Shown in pieces: positions 43,945-52,796 of a stretch of 64,000 nucleotides of DNA (positions within the stretch are counted from its first letter, which is position 1; every line of letters begins with the position of its first letter). Under the pieces are notes generated by a model that was not told where the DNA came from, did not search any database, and saw only the letters and a program-made list of their open reading frames with translations. The DNA comes from Pseudomonas marginalis (GTDB lineage Bacteria > Pseudomonadota > Gammaproteobacteria > Pseudomonadales > Pseudomonadaceae). A program made the translations under genes and the position numbers. The stretch covers positions 1-64,000 of the forward strand of contig NZ_LKEG01000014.1 in NCBI RefSeq assembly GCF_001645105.1, in the 5' to 3' direction.

Positions 43945-45222
43945 ATGACTCAATTGCGCCGTGTAGCGATCATTGGCGGTAACCGCATTCCTTTCGCCCG
44001 CTCCAATGGCCCCTATGCCACGGCGAGCAACCAGGCGATGCTGACCGCCGCCCTGGAAGGCCTGATCGAGCGCTACAACCTGCACGGCCTGCGCATGGGC
44101 GAAGTGGCTGCCGGTGCGGTGCTCAAGCATTCGCGGGACTTCAACCTCACCCGTGAATGTGTGCTGGGCTCGCGTCTGTCGCCGCAAACCCCGGCCTATG
44201 ACATTCAGCAGGCGTGTGGCACCGGCCTGGAAGCCGCGTTGCTGGTGGCCAACAAGATCGCCCTGGGGCAGATTGAGTGCGGGATTGCCGGTGGGGTGGA
44301 CACCACTTCCGACGCGCCGATCGGTCTAAATGAAGGCCTGCGCAAGCTTCTGCTGCAGGCCAACCGCAGCAAGTCCATGGCGGATAAATTAAAACTGCTG
44401 TTACAACTTCGTCCCCATCACCTCAAGCCGGAACTGCCGCGTAACGGCGAACCCCGTACCGGTTTGTCCATGGGCCAGCACTGCGAGTTGATGGCGCAGA
44501 CCTGGCAGATCCCCCGCGCCGAGCAGGACCAGTTGGCCCTCGAAAGCCATAAGAAAATGGCCGCGGCCTACGCCGAAGGCTGGCACAACGATTTGCTCAC
44601 ACCGTTTCTGGGCCTGACCCGCGACAACAACTTGCGTCCCGACCTGACCCTGGAAAAACTCGCCGCGCTCAAGCCCGCCTTCGAGCGCAGCGAAAAGGGC
44701 ACGCTCACCGCCGGCAATTCCACGCCGCTCACCGATGGCGCGTCGCTGGTGCTGCTGGGCAGTGAGGCCTGGGCCCAGGCGCGTGGTTTACCGATCCTCG
44801 CGTATTTGCGTGATGGCGAAGCGGCGGCGGTGGACTTCGTCAACGGCGCCGAAGGCCTGCTGATGGCGCCGGTGTACGCGGTGCCGCGACTGCTGGCGAG
44901 AAATGGCCTGACGCTGCAGGACTTCGATTACTACGAGATCCACGAAGCGTTCGCTGCCCAAGTTTTGTGCACGCTCAAAGCCTGGGAAGATGCGGACTAC
45001 TGCAAGACGCGCCTCGGGCTGGACGCACCCTTGGGGTCCATCGACCGCAGCCGACTGAATGTGAAGGGCAGCTCCCTGGCCGCCGGGCACCCGTTTGCCG
45101 CAACGGGTGGGCGTATCGTCGCCAACCTGGCCAAGTTGCTGGATGCGGCGGGCAAGGGGCGTGGCCTGATTTCGATCTGCGCGGCGGGTGGCCAGGGTGT
45201 TACGGCGATCATTGAGCGTTGA
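43945..45222 (+). CDS. Thiolase (acetyl-CoA acetyltransferase family, FadI/FadA2-like)
   Basis: A 425-residue thiolase, likely a 3-ketoacyl-CoA thiolase or acetyl-CoA acyltransferase. Catalytic Cys91 is in QQACGTGLEA, the active-site His in EIHEAFAAQ, a second His in GHPFAATGGR and the second Cys in CAAGGQG. The length is close to FadI rather than to the 390-residue FadA. The ATG follows an AGGGAG site. It is divergent from the HMW fabG-hydratase pair; together they give thiolase, reductase and hydratase for a synthetic or degradative cycle. Confidence 0.93.
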   Translation: MTQLRRVAIIGGNRIPFARSNGPYATASNQAMLTAALEGLIERYNLHGLRMGEVAAGAVLKHSRDFNLTRECVLGSRLSPQTPAYDIQQACGTGLEAALLVANKIALGQIECGIAGGVDTTSDAPIGLNEGLRKLLLQANRSKSMADKLKLLLQLRPHHLKPELPRNGEPRTGLSMGQHCELMAQTWQIPRAEQDQLALESHKKMAAAYAEGWHNDLLTPFLGLTRDNNLRPDLTLEKLAALKPAFERSEKGTLTAGNSTPLTDGASLVLLGSEAWAQARGLPILAYLRDGEAAAVDFVNGAEGLLMAPVYAVPRLLARNGLTLQDFDYYEIHEAFAAQVLCTLKAWEDADYCKTRLGLDAPLGSIDRSRLNVKGSSLAAGHPFAATGGRIVANLAKLLDAAGKGRGLISICAAGGQGVTAIIER

Positions 45223-45356
45223 TTGCGGCGAAAATTGGCATATTGGATGCATTCTTGAGCGGTCAGAGGTCGGTAGCCTCTCCCACCGGCGAGCCGATTG
45301 CCGTATAACGAGTGCCATACGCGTATTTGGTAATAAAGGACCCACAATAAAAGCTG

Positions 45357-46256
45357 ATGAAGACTCCTAAACGCATTGAACCCCTGATCGAAGACGGTCT
45401 GGTCGACGAAGTGCTGCGCCCACTCATGAGTGGTAAAGAAGCAGCTGTTTATGTGGTGCGCTGCGGCAACGAATTGCGTTGCGCCAAGGTTTACAAGGAG
45501 GCGAACAAACGAAGTTTTCGTCAAGCGTCCGAATACCAGGAAGGCCGTAAGGTCCGTAACAGCCGGCAGGCCCGGGCCATGGCCAAGGGCTCAAAATTCG
45601 GTAAGAAAGAAACCGAAGATGCCTGGCAGAACGCTGAGGTGGCGGCGTTGTTCCGCCTGGCCGGTGCGGGCGTTCGCGTGCCCAAGCCGTACGACTTCCT
45701 TGAAGGCGTGCTGCTGATGGAACTGGTGGCCGACGAGTACGGTGACGCGGCGCCGCGTCTGAATGACGTGACACTGGAACCGGACCAGGCGCGTGAATAC
45801 CACGCCTTCCTGATTTCCCAGATCGTGCTGATGCTGTGTACCGGCCTGGTGCACGGTGACTTGTCCGAGTTCAACGTGCTGCTTACGCCAACGGGCCCGG
45901 TGATCATCGACCTGCCCCAGGCGGTGGATGCGGCGGGCAATAACCACGCGTTCAACATGCTGGAGCGGGACGTGGGCAACATGGCTTCCTACTTCGGGCG
46001 TTTTGCCCCGGAGTTGAAGGCGACCAAGTACGCCAAGGAAATGTGGGCCCTGTACGAAGCCGGCACCCTGCACCCAGCCAGCGTCTTGACCGGCGAGTTC
46101 GACGAGCCGGAAGAGTTGGCGGACGTCGGCGGTGTGATCCGCGAGATCGAAGCGGCGCGGCTGGATGAAGAGCGCCGCCAGGCGATTCGGGCTGCCGATG
46201 ATGCGCCTCCGAGCAAGGTGCCGGACGAGCCCCCGCCGCCGCCTTGGATGCAGTGA
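45357..46256 (+). CDS. RIO1-type atypical serine/threonine kinase
   Basis: A 299-residue RIO-family protein kinase matching PA4780 by position. ATP-binding Lys44 lies in RCAKVYK, catalytic Asp168 in VHGDLSEFNVLL and metal-binding Asp185 in IIDLPQAV, so all key residues are present. The KRSFRQASEYQEGRKVRNSRQ segment fits the RIO flexible loop region. The C-terminus has a PPPPPW tail. Bacterial RIO kinases are poorly characterised; the substrate is unknown. No Hanks-type kinase signature is present. Confidence 0.92.
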   Translation: MKTPKRIEPLIEDGLVDEVLRPLMSGKEAAVYVVRCGNELRCAKVYKEANKRSFRQASEYQEGRKVRNSRQARAMAKGSKFGKKETEDAWQNAEVAALFRLAGAGVRVPKPYDFLEGVLLMELVADEYGDAAPRLNDVTLEPDQAREYHAFLISQIVLMLCTGLVHGDLSEFNVLLTPTGPVIIDLPQAVDAAGNNHAFNMLERDVGNMASYFGRFAPELKATKYAKEMWALYEAGTLHPASVLTGEFDEPEELADVGGVIREIEAARLDEERRQAIRAADDAPPSKVPDEPPPPPWMQ

Positions 46257-46281
46257 TGTCCAGATAAGTGGAGATCAAAAA

Positions 46282-46308
46282 TGTGGGAGGGGGAAGCCCC
46301 CTCCCACA
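46282..46308. repeat. Single REP palindrome
   Basis: TGTGGGAGGGGGAAGCCCCC-type palindrome, lacking the usual inner CTTG bases, between the convergent RIO kinase and cueR genes. It may act as a bidirectional transcription end. Confidence 0.8.
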
Positions 46309-46339
46309 TTTGGTTTTGTGTGTGTCCAGTTAGATCCGC

Positions 46340-46741
46340 TCAGGCGCAGCAGCTTCCGGAGGCCAACTCCTTGAGTATCGGACAATCCGGCCGATCATCG
46401 CCCTGACAGTGCTCCACCAGGTCTTGCAAGGTATCGCGCAATTGCCCCAGTTCCAGGATCTTCTGGTTCAGCGCTTCAATATGCTGGCGCGCCAACGCCT
46501 TCACATCGGCACTCGCCCGTTGCCGGTCCTGCCACAGGGTCAGCAGCTTGCCAACCTCTTCCAATGAAAACCCCAAATCCCGCGACCGCTTGATAAACGC
46601 CAGGGTGTGCAAGTCCTCGCTGCCGTACACGCGATAGCCACTGTCGGTGCGGTGGGCAGCCTTGAGCAGGCCGATGGACTCGTAGTAGCGAATCATCTTG
46701 GCGCTGAGCCCGCTCTGGCGTGCGGCTTGGCCGATGTTCAT
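46340..46741 (-). CDS. cueR: Cu(I)-responsive MerR-family regulator
   Basis: A copper-sensing activator of 133 residues. The MerR HTH lies at the N-terminus ([26 protein letters not shown]), followed by a dimerisation helix. The metal-site cysteines Cys112 and Cys120 occupy the CueR positions, and a C-terminal CC pair ends the protein, as in E. coli-type CueR. The start overlaps the copA stop by four bases, so it is cotranscribed with copA. The two operators described here are its likely targets. Confidence 0.95.
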   Translation of the reverse strand: MNIGQAARQSGLSAKMIRYYESIGLLKAAHRTDSGYRVYGSEDLHTLAFIKRSRDLGFSLEEVGKLLTLWQDRQRASADVKALARQHIEALNQKILELGQLRDTLQDLVEHCQGDDRPDCPILKELASGSCCA

Positions 46742-48939
46742 GGGCGTTGATCCTCCAAGTTCTTAGGCTTCCACGTCTTCAACAGTAATGCATTGCTCAC
46801 CACGCTGACGCTGGACAAGGCCATCGCTGCACCCGCGAGTACCGGGTTGAGCAGGCCGAACGCCGCCAGGGGAATGCCGATCAGGTTATACACAAAGGCC
46901 CAGAACAGGTTCTGGCGGATTTTGGCGTAGGTCTTGCGACTGATCTCCAGCGCAGCAGGCACCAGGCGCGGGTCGCCGCGCATCAGGGTGATACCGGCCG
47001 CGTGCATGGCCACGTCGGTACCGCCGCCCATGGCGATGCCGATATCGGCGGCGGCCAGGGCCGGGGCGTCGTTGATGCCGTCGCCGACCATGGCCACCAC
47101 GCCGGTTTTTTTCAACGCGACGACGGTGGCGGCTTTGTCGGCGGGCAGCACTTCGGCGTGCACATCGTCGATGCCCAGCGCCTCGGCGACCACACGGGCG
47201 CTGCCGCGATTATCGCCGGTGAGCAAATGGCTGCTGATGTGCCGGGCCTTGAGTTGCTCCACCGCCTCCAGTGCACCGGGCTTGAGTGTGTCGCCAAACG
47301 CGAACAGCCCCAGCACACGTGGTTGCGCACCTTGCTCGATCAGCCAGGACAACGTGCGGCCCTCGGCTTCCCAGGACGTGGCGGAGTCGGCGAGGTCGCC
47401 TGCGCTCAAGCCGCTTTCTTCCAGCAGGCGACGATTGCCCAAGGCCAACGGCCGGCCATCGAGCGTGCCGGCGATGCCGCGTCCGGTCAGGGATTGGCTG
47501 CCCGTCACATCGGCCACGGTCAGGCCTTTTTCGTTGCAGGCATCCAGTACGGCCTTGGCCAACGGGTGTTCGCTGCCGCGTTGCAGCGCGCCGGCTTGCT
47601 GCAGCAGTAAGGCTTCGTTGCCATCCACCGCGGCCAGGTGGGCAATCCTGGGCGTGCCGGAAGTGAGAGTGCCGGTCTTGTCGAAGACCACGGCGTTCAC
47701 TGCATGGGCACGTTCCAGGGCTTCGGCGTCCTTGATCAGGATGCCGTGGCGCGCGGCAACGCCGGTGCCGGCCATGATCGCGGTCGGTGTGGCCAGGCCC
47801 AGGGCGCAGGGGCAGGCGATCACCAGTACGGCGACGGCATTGATGATCGCCGTTTCCAGGGGTGCGCCATACAGCCACCAGCCCACCAGCGTGACCAACG
47901 CCAGCACCAGCACGGTCGGGACGAAGACCTGGCTGACTTTATCCACCAGCTTCTGGATCGGTGCCTTGGCGGCCTGGGCGTCCTCGACCAGGCGGATGAT
48001 CCGCGCCAGCACGCTTTCGGCACCGAGGGCCAGGGTGCGTACCAGCAGGCGGCCTTCGCCGTTGATGGCGCCGCCGGTGACGTTATCGCCAGGTTGTTTG
48101 GGTACGGGCAGGCTTTCGCCGCTGATCAAGGCTTCGTCCGCGTGGCTTTGACCCTCCACCACCTCACCGTCCACCGGGAAGCGTTCGCCGGGTTTTACCA
48201 GTACCAGATCATTGAGCTTGAGGGCGTTGATGGCGACGTCTTCTTCACGACCGTCGAGTACTCGAATCGCCCGCTCAGGACGCAGGGCTTCCAAGGCGCG
48301 GATGGCGCTCGCGGTCTGGCGCTTGGCGCGGCTCTCCAGGTATTTGCCCAGCAGCACCAGGGCGATCACCACCGCTGAGGCTTCGAAGTACAGGTGCGGC
48401 GCCATGCCGGGGTGAGCGGTGAGCCATTCATAAATACTGAGGCCATAACCGGCGCTGGTGCCGATGACCACCAACAGGTCCATGTTGCCGGCACCGGCAC
48501 GCACGGCTTTCCAGGCGGCGATATAGAAGCGCGCGCCGAAGATGAATTGCACCGGTGTGGCCAGGGCGAATTGTGCCCAGGCGGGCAGCATCCAGTGCAG
48601 GCCTAAGGGCTCGACCAGCATCGGCAGCACCAACGGCAATGCCAGCAGGATCGCCAGCAGCAGCGCCCAGCGCTCGTGGTGCAGGCGCTGGGCTTGGTTG
48701 GCGTCGGTGGTCGATTCGCTTTGGGGCAGGCTGGCGGTGTAGCCGGCCTTGTCGACAGCGGCGATGAGCACGCCGGGGTCCATCTGGCCCAGCACTTCAA
48801 CGTGGGCGCGCTCATTGGCCAGGTTGACGCTGACGCTTTGCACCCCCGGCACCTTGCCCAGCGCGCGTTCGACCCGGCCGGCACAGCTGGCGCAGGTCAT
48901 GCCGCTGATGGGCAGGTCAAAGGTGGTGGATCCATTCAT
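46738..48939 (-). CDS. copA: Cu(I)-exporting P-type ATPase
   Basis: Exports Cu(I) from the cytosol, 733 residues. One N-terminal HMA domain binds metal through GMTCASC (Cys16, Cys19). The membrane CPC motif ([12 protein letters not shown]) is the transport site. The P-domain phosphorylation site is DKTGTLTSG, the HP dipeptide lies in SEHPLAKA, and the hinge is [10 protein letters not shown]. The C-terminal helix holds the MxxSS motif ([15 protein letters not shown]) expected for a P1B-1 copper pump. It is cotranscribed with cueR and preceded by a CueR-type operator. Often named cueA in Pseudomonas. Confidence 0.96.
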   Translation of the reverse strand: MNGSTTFDLPISGMTCASCAGRVERALGKVPGVQSVSVNLANERAHVEVLGQMDPGVLIAAVDKAGYTASLPQSESTTDANQAQRLHHERWALLLAILLALPLVLPMLVEPLGLHWMLPAWAQFALATPVQFIFGARFYIAAWKAVRAGAGNMDLLVVIGTSAGYGLSIYEWLTAHPGMAPHLYFEASAVVIALVLLGKYLESRAKRQTASAIRALEALRPERAIRVLDGREEDVAINALKLNDLVLVKPGERFPVDGEVVEGQSHADEALISGESLPVPKQPGDNVTGGAINGEGRLLVRTLALGAESVLARIIRLVEDAQAAKAPIQKLVDKVSQVFVPTVLVLALVTLVGWWLYGAPLETAIINAVAVLVIACPCALGLATPTAIMAGTGVAARHGILIKDAEALERAHAVNAVVFDKTGTLTSGTPRIAHLAAVDGNEALLLQQAGALQRGSEHPLAKAVLDACNEKGLTVADVTGSQSLTGRGIAGTLDGRPLALGNRRLLEESGLSAGDLADSATSWEAEGRTLSWLIEQGAQPRVLGLFAFGDTLKPGALEAVEQLKARHISSHLLTGDNRGSARVVAEALGIDDVHAEVLPADKAATVVALKKTGVVAMVGDGINDAPALAAADIGIAMGGGTDVAMHAAGITLMRGDPRLVPAALEISRKTYAKIRQNLFWAFVYNLIGIPLAAFGLLNPVLAGAAMALSSVSVVSNALLLKTWKPKNLEDQRP

Positions 48940-48977
48940 GGGGCAGTCCTCCAGAAGACGTTGCCCGTAGGATCAAC

Positions 48978-49000
48978 CTTGACCTGTGGGGAAGGTCAAG
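48978..49000 (-). promoter_or_regulatory. CueR operator of copA-cueR
   Basis: Reading the minus strand, CTTGACCTTCCCCACAGGTC plus AAG forms a dyad (CTTGACC/GGTCAAG). It embeds a TTGACC -35 that would lie about 19 bp from a -10-like GATCCT at 48974-48969, the over-long spacer typical of MerR-family promoters. It sits about 40 bases upstream of the copA ATG. Confidence 0.82.
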
Positions 49001-49005
49001 TGCCT

Positions 49006-49386
49006 TTAGTATTCCAGTGCGGCGGGTTTGAGATACATGCCGTCCGGGCCCTGGGCGATGCGCAATTTGCGCACGTCACCGGCCTTGAGTGTGATGTTCT
49101 GCGCGGGCGGTGCCAGCAGTCCCGGCAGGCAGCCTGGGGTTTGGCCCGGCAGCAGTTTCAGGCGCAAGGATAGGTTGCCCGCCGGCAGGTTGAACGACGT
49201 GGCCTGTTCCTGGAACAGCCGGCCTGCCAGTTGGTCATTCAGGTACAGACCGATTTCGCAGTTGGTCGGCACTTCCAGGCGTTCCCGGGAAATGATCAGC
49301 ACCGCATAGTCTTCTGCGGCGATGGCTTGGGGCGCAGCGGCGGACAGGCTCATCAGGCCGAGAAGGGCAAAAAACGACCAGCGCAT
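49006..49386 (-). CDS. Secreted hypothetical protein between the two copper units
   Basis: A 126-residue protein with a clear signal peptide (MRWSFFALLGLMSLSAAAPQAIA, likely cut before AED). The mature part is mostly beta (YAVLIISRERLEVPT, IGLYLNDQLAGRLFQEQATSFN) and has two cysteines, one near each half, that could form a disulfide. No metal-binding Met/His cluster is obvious. It lies between the copA operator and the copZ operator. I do not recognise the family; its placement only suggests an envelope role linked to copper stress. Confidence 0.8.
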   Translation of the reverse strand: MRWSFFALLGLMSLSAAAPQAIAAEDYAVLIISRERLEVPTNCEIGLYLNDQLAGRLFQEQATSFNLPAGNLSLRLKLLPGQTPGCLPGLLAPPAQNITLKAGDVRKLRIAQGPDGMYLKPAALEY

Positions 49387-49472
49387 GGCGAATGCTCCGT
49401 GGTGTGAATCAAAGATGGGTGAAGCTTGGCCGACGATGCCGCCGAATACCAGCCCGGCAGCTATTCGAGGAA

Positions 49473-49501
49473 CTTGACCTTACCATCGTGGCAAGGTCGA
49501 G
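49473..49501 (+). promoter_or_regulatory. CueR operator of copZ
   Basis: CTTGACC (49473) and GGTCGAG (ending 49501) flank an interrupted dyad with TTACC and GGCAAGG inner arms. The TTGACC -35 is about 19 bp from a possible -10 at 49499-49504 (GAGACT). It lies 32 bases before copZ and closely resembles the copA operator, so the same CueR should control both. Confidence 0.82.
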
Positions 49502-49533
49502 ACTGGGTTCAACCCCATCAAAGGAGTCATGTC

Positions 49534-49731
49534 ATGCAAGTATTCAGCGTTGAAGGAATGACCTGCGGCCATTGCGTTCGTGCGGTGACCCAGGCGGTGC
49601 AGAGCCAGGACCCGGCGGCCAGTGTGAAGGTCGACCTGGCGGCAAAGGAAGTGGGCGTCGACAGCCGCTTGTCTGCCGAGCAAGTGATCGCGGCGATCAC
49701 CGAAGAGGGTTACAGCGCCAAGCTGGCCTGA
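49534..49731 (+). CDS. copZ: Copper chaperone CopZ
   Basis: A 65-residue single HMA domain that carries Cu(I) to CopA. The metal site is GMTCGHC with Cys11 and Cys14. The fold shows VFSVEGM (strand 1), CVRAVTQAVQS (helix 1), SVKVDLAAKEVGVD and ITEEGYSAKLA. The ATG at 49534 has AAGGAG eight bases upstream; a longer in-frame start at 49426 would cross the CueR operator and is rejected. It is transcribed towards bcr, whose start is 85 bases on. Confidence 0.96.
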   Translation: MQVFSVEGMTCGHCVRAVTQAVQSQDPAASVKVDLAAKEVGVDSRLSAEQVIAAITEEGYSAKLA

Positions 49732-49816
49732 TGCGAACAAATAGTTAGCGAGCTATCGTGTTCAATGCACCCAAGCGCGGCTAGACTATCGGGCTGCCGT
49801 CTCACTTGGGTGCCCG

Positions 49817-51010
49817 ATGAACCTTCGCATAATCCTGATTCTGGGGGCCTTGAGCGCCTTCGCGCCGCTGGCGATCGATTTTTACCTGCCGGGCTTCCCG
49901 GCCATGGCCACGGCCTTCGCGACCGATGAAAAACACATCCAGCTGACCCTGGCGGTGTATTTCGCTGGCCTGGCCATCGGCCAATTGATCTATGGCCCGC
50001 TGGCGGACCGCTTTGGTCGACGCGGCCCGCTGCTCAGTGGGGTCACCTTGTTTACCTTGGCGTCCTTTGCGTGCGCCTTTGCACCTTCGCTGGAGTGGCT
50101 GATCGCAGCACGTTTTGTGCAGGCCCTGGGGGGCTGCGCGGGCATGGTGATTTCCCGTGCGGTGGTCAGCGATAAATGTGATGCCGTGGGCTCGGCCAAG
50201 GTTTATTCACAGTTGATGCTGGTGACGGGCCTGGCGCCGATTCTCGCGCCGTTGGCGGGTGGGCTGATGGTCGGTGTGTGGGGCTGGCAGTCGATTTTCC
50301 TGGCGTTGTCCCTATTCAGCGTGATGGCGGCCATCGCCGTGGCGGTCGGTTTGCCGGAAACCTTTCCCGCCCACCAGCCGCGTCAGCCGCTGTCCGGGTC
50401 GCTGCGACGCTATGGGGCGCTGTTGTCCGATCGGGTTTACCTCGGCTATGCCTTGACCGGTGGTATTTCGATTGCCGGGATGTTTGCCTACATCGCCGGT
50501 TCACCGTTCGTGTTTATCAAGCTGTACGGCGTACCCGCCGAGTACTACGGCTGGCTGTTTGGTTCCAACGCGGCGGGCTTCATATTGGTGGCGCAGGTCA
50601 ACGCGCGGCTGCTGGCCAAGCGCGGCCCGGCTTTTTTGCTGTCGCGCACGGTATGGGTGTACCTGCTGGCGGCGTTGACGTTGCTCGGCATCGCGGCCTT
50701 GCGCACCGATGCGCTGTGGCCATTGCTGGTGCCGTTGTTTATCTGTATCGCCAGCCTCGGCTGCATTTTGCCCAATACCTCGGCGTGTGCCATGAGCGGG
50801 CAGGGTGCGCGGGCTGGTAGCGCTTCGGCGTTGCTCGGCTGCATCCAGTTTGGCGTGGCGGCGGGGGCTGCGTCGTTGGTGGGCGTGTTGCACGACGGCA
50901 CGGCGATGCCGATGGCGATGGTCATCAGTTTGTGCGGGGTATTGGCCGTGACGATTGCGATGTCGACCCAGCGCCTGCAACGCAAACGGGCCTTGCAGGC
51001 GCAGGTCTGA
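49817..51010 (+). CDS. Bcr/CflA family MFS drug exporter
   Basis: A 397-residue proton-driven exporter with twelve membrane helices. The N-terminus GALSAFAPLAIDFYLPGFPAMA matches the Bcr/CflA hallmark (DxYLPxFP), and the A-motif GPLADRFGRRGPLLSG follows helix 2. It may export drugs such as bicyclomycin or metabolites; the substrate is not assigned. The ATG is at 49817. Convergent with a short minus-strand gene, separated by only eight bases. Confidence 0.92.
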   Translation: MNLRIILILGALSAFAPLAIDFYLPGFPAMATAFATDEKHIQLTLAVYFAGLAIGQLIYGPLADRFGRRGPLLSGVTLFTLASFACAFAPSLEWLIAARFVQALGGCAGMVISRAVVSDKCDAVGSAKVYSQLMLVTGLAPILAPLAGGLMVGVWGWQSIFLALSLFSVMAAIAVAVGLPETFPAHQPRQPLSGSLRRYGALLSDRVYLGYALTGGISIAGMFAYIAGSPFVFIKLYGVPAEYYGWLFGSNAAGFILVAQVNARLLAKRGPAFLLSRTVWVYLLAALTLLGIAALRTDALWPLLVPLFICIASLGCILPNTSACAMSGQGARAGSASALLGCIQFGVAAGAASLVGVLHDGTAMPMAMVISLCGVLAVTIAMSTQRLQRKRALQAQV

Positions 51011-51018
51011 ACAGTGGT

Positions 51019-51201
51019 TCAGCCAGCGGCGGAGCGTTGCTGGCTGTTTGGAAAACGGTGGGGCGCCTGGATACGGGTTTGCAGGGTGTCGGCAAAGGCA
51101 CGCGCCTCGGCCTCGGTGCGGAAGGTGAACGCGTCCTGGTCGAGACGGACCTGCCATTTATTGCCTGCGGATTTTGCTAACGCTTTTATCAGGATCTTCA
51201 T
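51019..51201 (-). CDS. Short hypothetical protein (60 residues)
   Basis: A small protein beginning MKILIKALAKSAGNKWQVRLDQDAF and containing TFRTEAEARAFADTLQTRI, which looks like a compact beta-hairpin-plus-helix domain of the kind found in short DUF proteins. The ATG at 51201 is used; an upstream extension to 51234 adds an unlikely segment. Convergent with the MFS exporter. No family recognised. Confidence 0.6.
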   Translation of the reverse strand: MKILIKALAKSAGNKWQVRLDQDAFTFRTEAEARAFADTLQTRIQAPHRFPNSQQRSAAG

Positions 51202-51347
51202 TGCTGACTTCCTCACGTAAAAGAATCGTGGCAAAGGCGGCCAATATAAACCCGAATACGCTCACAAATATGACAAAGATCAACTCTCGGACTAGTGGTG
51301 TCGTCCATTACTCACATGAATAATGGACGACCCTGACAGCCGTTTTT

Positions 51348-52361
51348 TCAGAACCCTTCCAGCACGATCTTGCCTTTGGCCTTGCCGCTTTCCAGCAGTG
51401 CATGGGCGCGCCGCAGATTCTCTGCATTGATCACACCGAAGTGCTCGCCCACCGTGGTTTTCAGGGTGCCGGCGTCGATCAGGTCGGCCACGCGATTGAG
51501 CAGGTTGTGCTGTTCGATCATGTCCGGCGTCTCGAACATCGAACGCGTGTACATGAACTCCCAGTGCAGCGACAGGCTCTTGCGCTTGAGCTTGCTGACG
51601 TCCAGTGCCTTGGGATCGTCGATCAGTGCCAGCTTGCCCTGGGGTTGCAGGGCTTCCACCAGTTGGTCCAGGTGATGATCCGTCTGGGTGAGGCTGGCGA
51701 CGTGGGTCACTTGCGGGTGTCCGGCGGTTTTCAGCGCTTCGCTCAGCGGTTGGCTGTGGTCGATCACCAGGTCCGCACCGAGTGACTTGGCCCATTCCTG
51801 GGTTTCCGGGCGCGACGCCGTGCCGATCACGGTCAAGGCGGTGAGCTGGCTGGCCAATTGCGTCAGGATCGACCCCACGCCACCGGCAGCGCCGACGATC
51901 AGCAGGCTCTGGCCTTCATCCTTTTTGCCTTCACGCACTTGCAGGCGTTCGAACAACAATTCCCAGGCGGTAATGGCGGTCAGCGGCAGCGCAGCGGCGT
52001 CGCTGAAACCAAGGCTTTTCGGCATGTGGCCGACGATGCGCTCATCCACGGCGTGCAGTTCGCTGTTGCCGCCCGGGCGCACCAGGGAACCGGCGTAGAA
52101 CACCTTGTCACCGGCCTTGAACAACGTCACTTCGCTGCCGACGGCCTTGACCACGCCGGCCACGTCCCAGCCCAGCACTTTGGCGGCGCCGTTTTCCGGG
52201 GCGACGTTCTGGCGCACCTTGGTGTCCACCGGGTTGACCGAGATGGCTTTGACTTCCACCAGCAGGTCGCGCGGGCCGGCGACGGGTGCCGGCAACTCGA
52301 TGTCTTGCAGGGCGTTTGGATCGTTGATCGGCAGTGAGGCGTAGTAGGCAATAGCTTTCAT
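51348..52361 (-). CDS. Zinc-independent MDR/quinone-oxidoreductase-type alcohol dehydrogenase family protein
   Basis: A 337-residue NADPH-dependent oxidoreductase of the TIGR02817-like family. A GroES-like N-domain (LPAPVAGPRDLLVEVKAISVNPVDTKV, GWDVAGVVKAVG) precedes a Rossmann domain with IVGAAGGVGSILTQLA. Catalytic-zinc cysteines are absent. It is 24 bases downstream of the ABM gene, so the two form an operon, probably controlled by the divergent LysR gene. Likely role: reduction of quinones or reactive enones. Confidence 0.9.
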   Translation of the reverse strand: MKAIAYYASLPINDPNALQDIELPAPVAGPRDLLVEVKAISVNPVDTKVRQNVAPENGAAKVLGWDVAGVVKAVGSEVTLFKAGDKVFYAGSLVRPGGNSELHAVDERIVGHMPKSLGFSDAAALPLTAITAWELLFERLQVREGKKDEGQSLLIVGAAGGVGSILTQLASQLTALTVIGTASRPETQEWAKSLGADLVIDHSQPLSEALKTAGHPQVTHVASLTQTDHHLDQLVEALQPQGKLALIDDPKALDVSKLKRKSLSLHWEFMYTRSMFETPDMIEQHNLLNRVADLIDAGTLKTTVGEHFGVINAENLRRAHALLESGKAKGKIVLEGF

Positions 52362-52385
52362 GATGGCTCCGGAGAAGGGCGGTGA

Positions 52386-52679
52386 TCAGGCGAGGAATTT
52401 CAGGCGCTTGAGTTCGAAGTGTTCGAGCACATCAGCCGCCTTGGCGCGAAAGCTCTGGATGTGTGCGCTCTGGTCATGGTCGGCCAGCGCGGCGTCATCG
52501 CTCCAGCGTTCGAGCATGTAGAAGGTTTCGGGGTGTTGCAGGTCTTGGTGCAGGTCGTACTGCTCGCAACCGGCTTCCAGGCGCGTGGGTTCCAGCAGGC
52601 CACGCAGCAAGGTTTCCAAGGTGGCCTGTTGGCCGGGCTTGGCGATCAGCGTGGCGATGACGTTAAAGGCTGTGGACAT
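52386..52679 (-). CDS. Antibiotic biosynthesis monooxygenase (ABM) family protein
   Basis: A 97-residue ABM-superfamily protein, related to YgiN-type putative quinol monooxygenases. The dimeric ferredoxin-like fold shows FNVIATLIAKPGQQATLETLL, GCEQYDLHQDLQHPETFYMLERW and the C-terminal LEHFELKRL. The ATG at 52679 sits behind TGGAG; a TTG two codons upstream is less likely. First gene of the pair with the oxidoreductase; quinone detoxification is a plausible shared task. Confidence 0.88.
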   Translation of the reverse strand: MSTAFNVIATLIAKPGQQATLETLLRGLLEPTRLEAGCEQYDLHQDLQHPETFYMLERWSDDAALADHDQSAHIQSFRAKAADVLEHFELKRLKFLA

Positions 52680-52796
52680 ATTCAACTCCAGACACGTGAT
52701 AAGCGGGATGCACAGATGATTGGCTATTTCCCGCCGCGATAAAAGCGGCTAAAACAGCACTCTGTTTCAATAAAATTTTGATAATGGGCGGGATGC

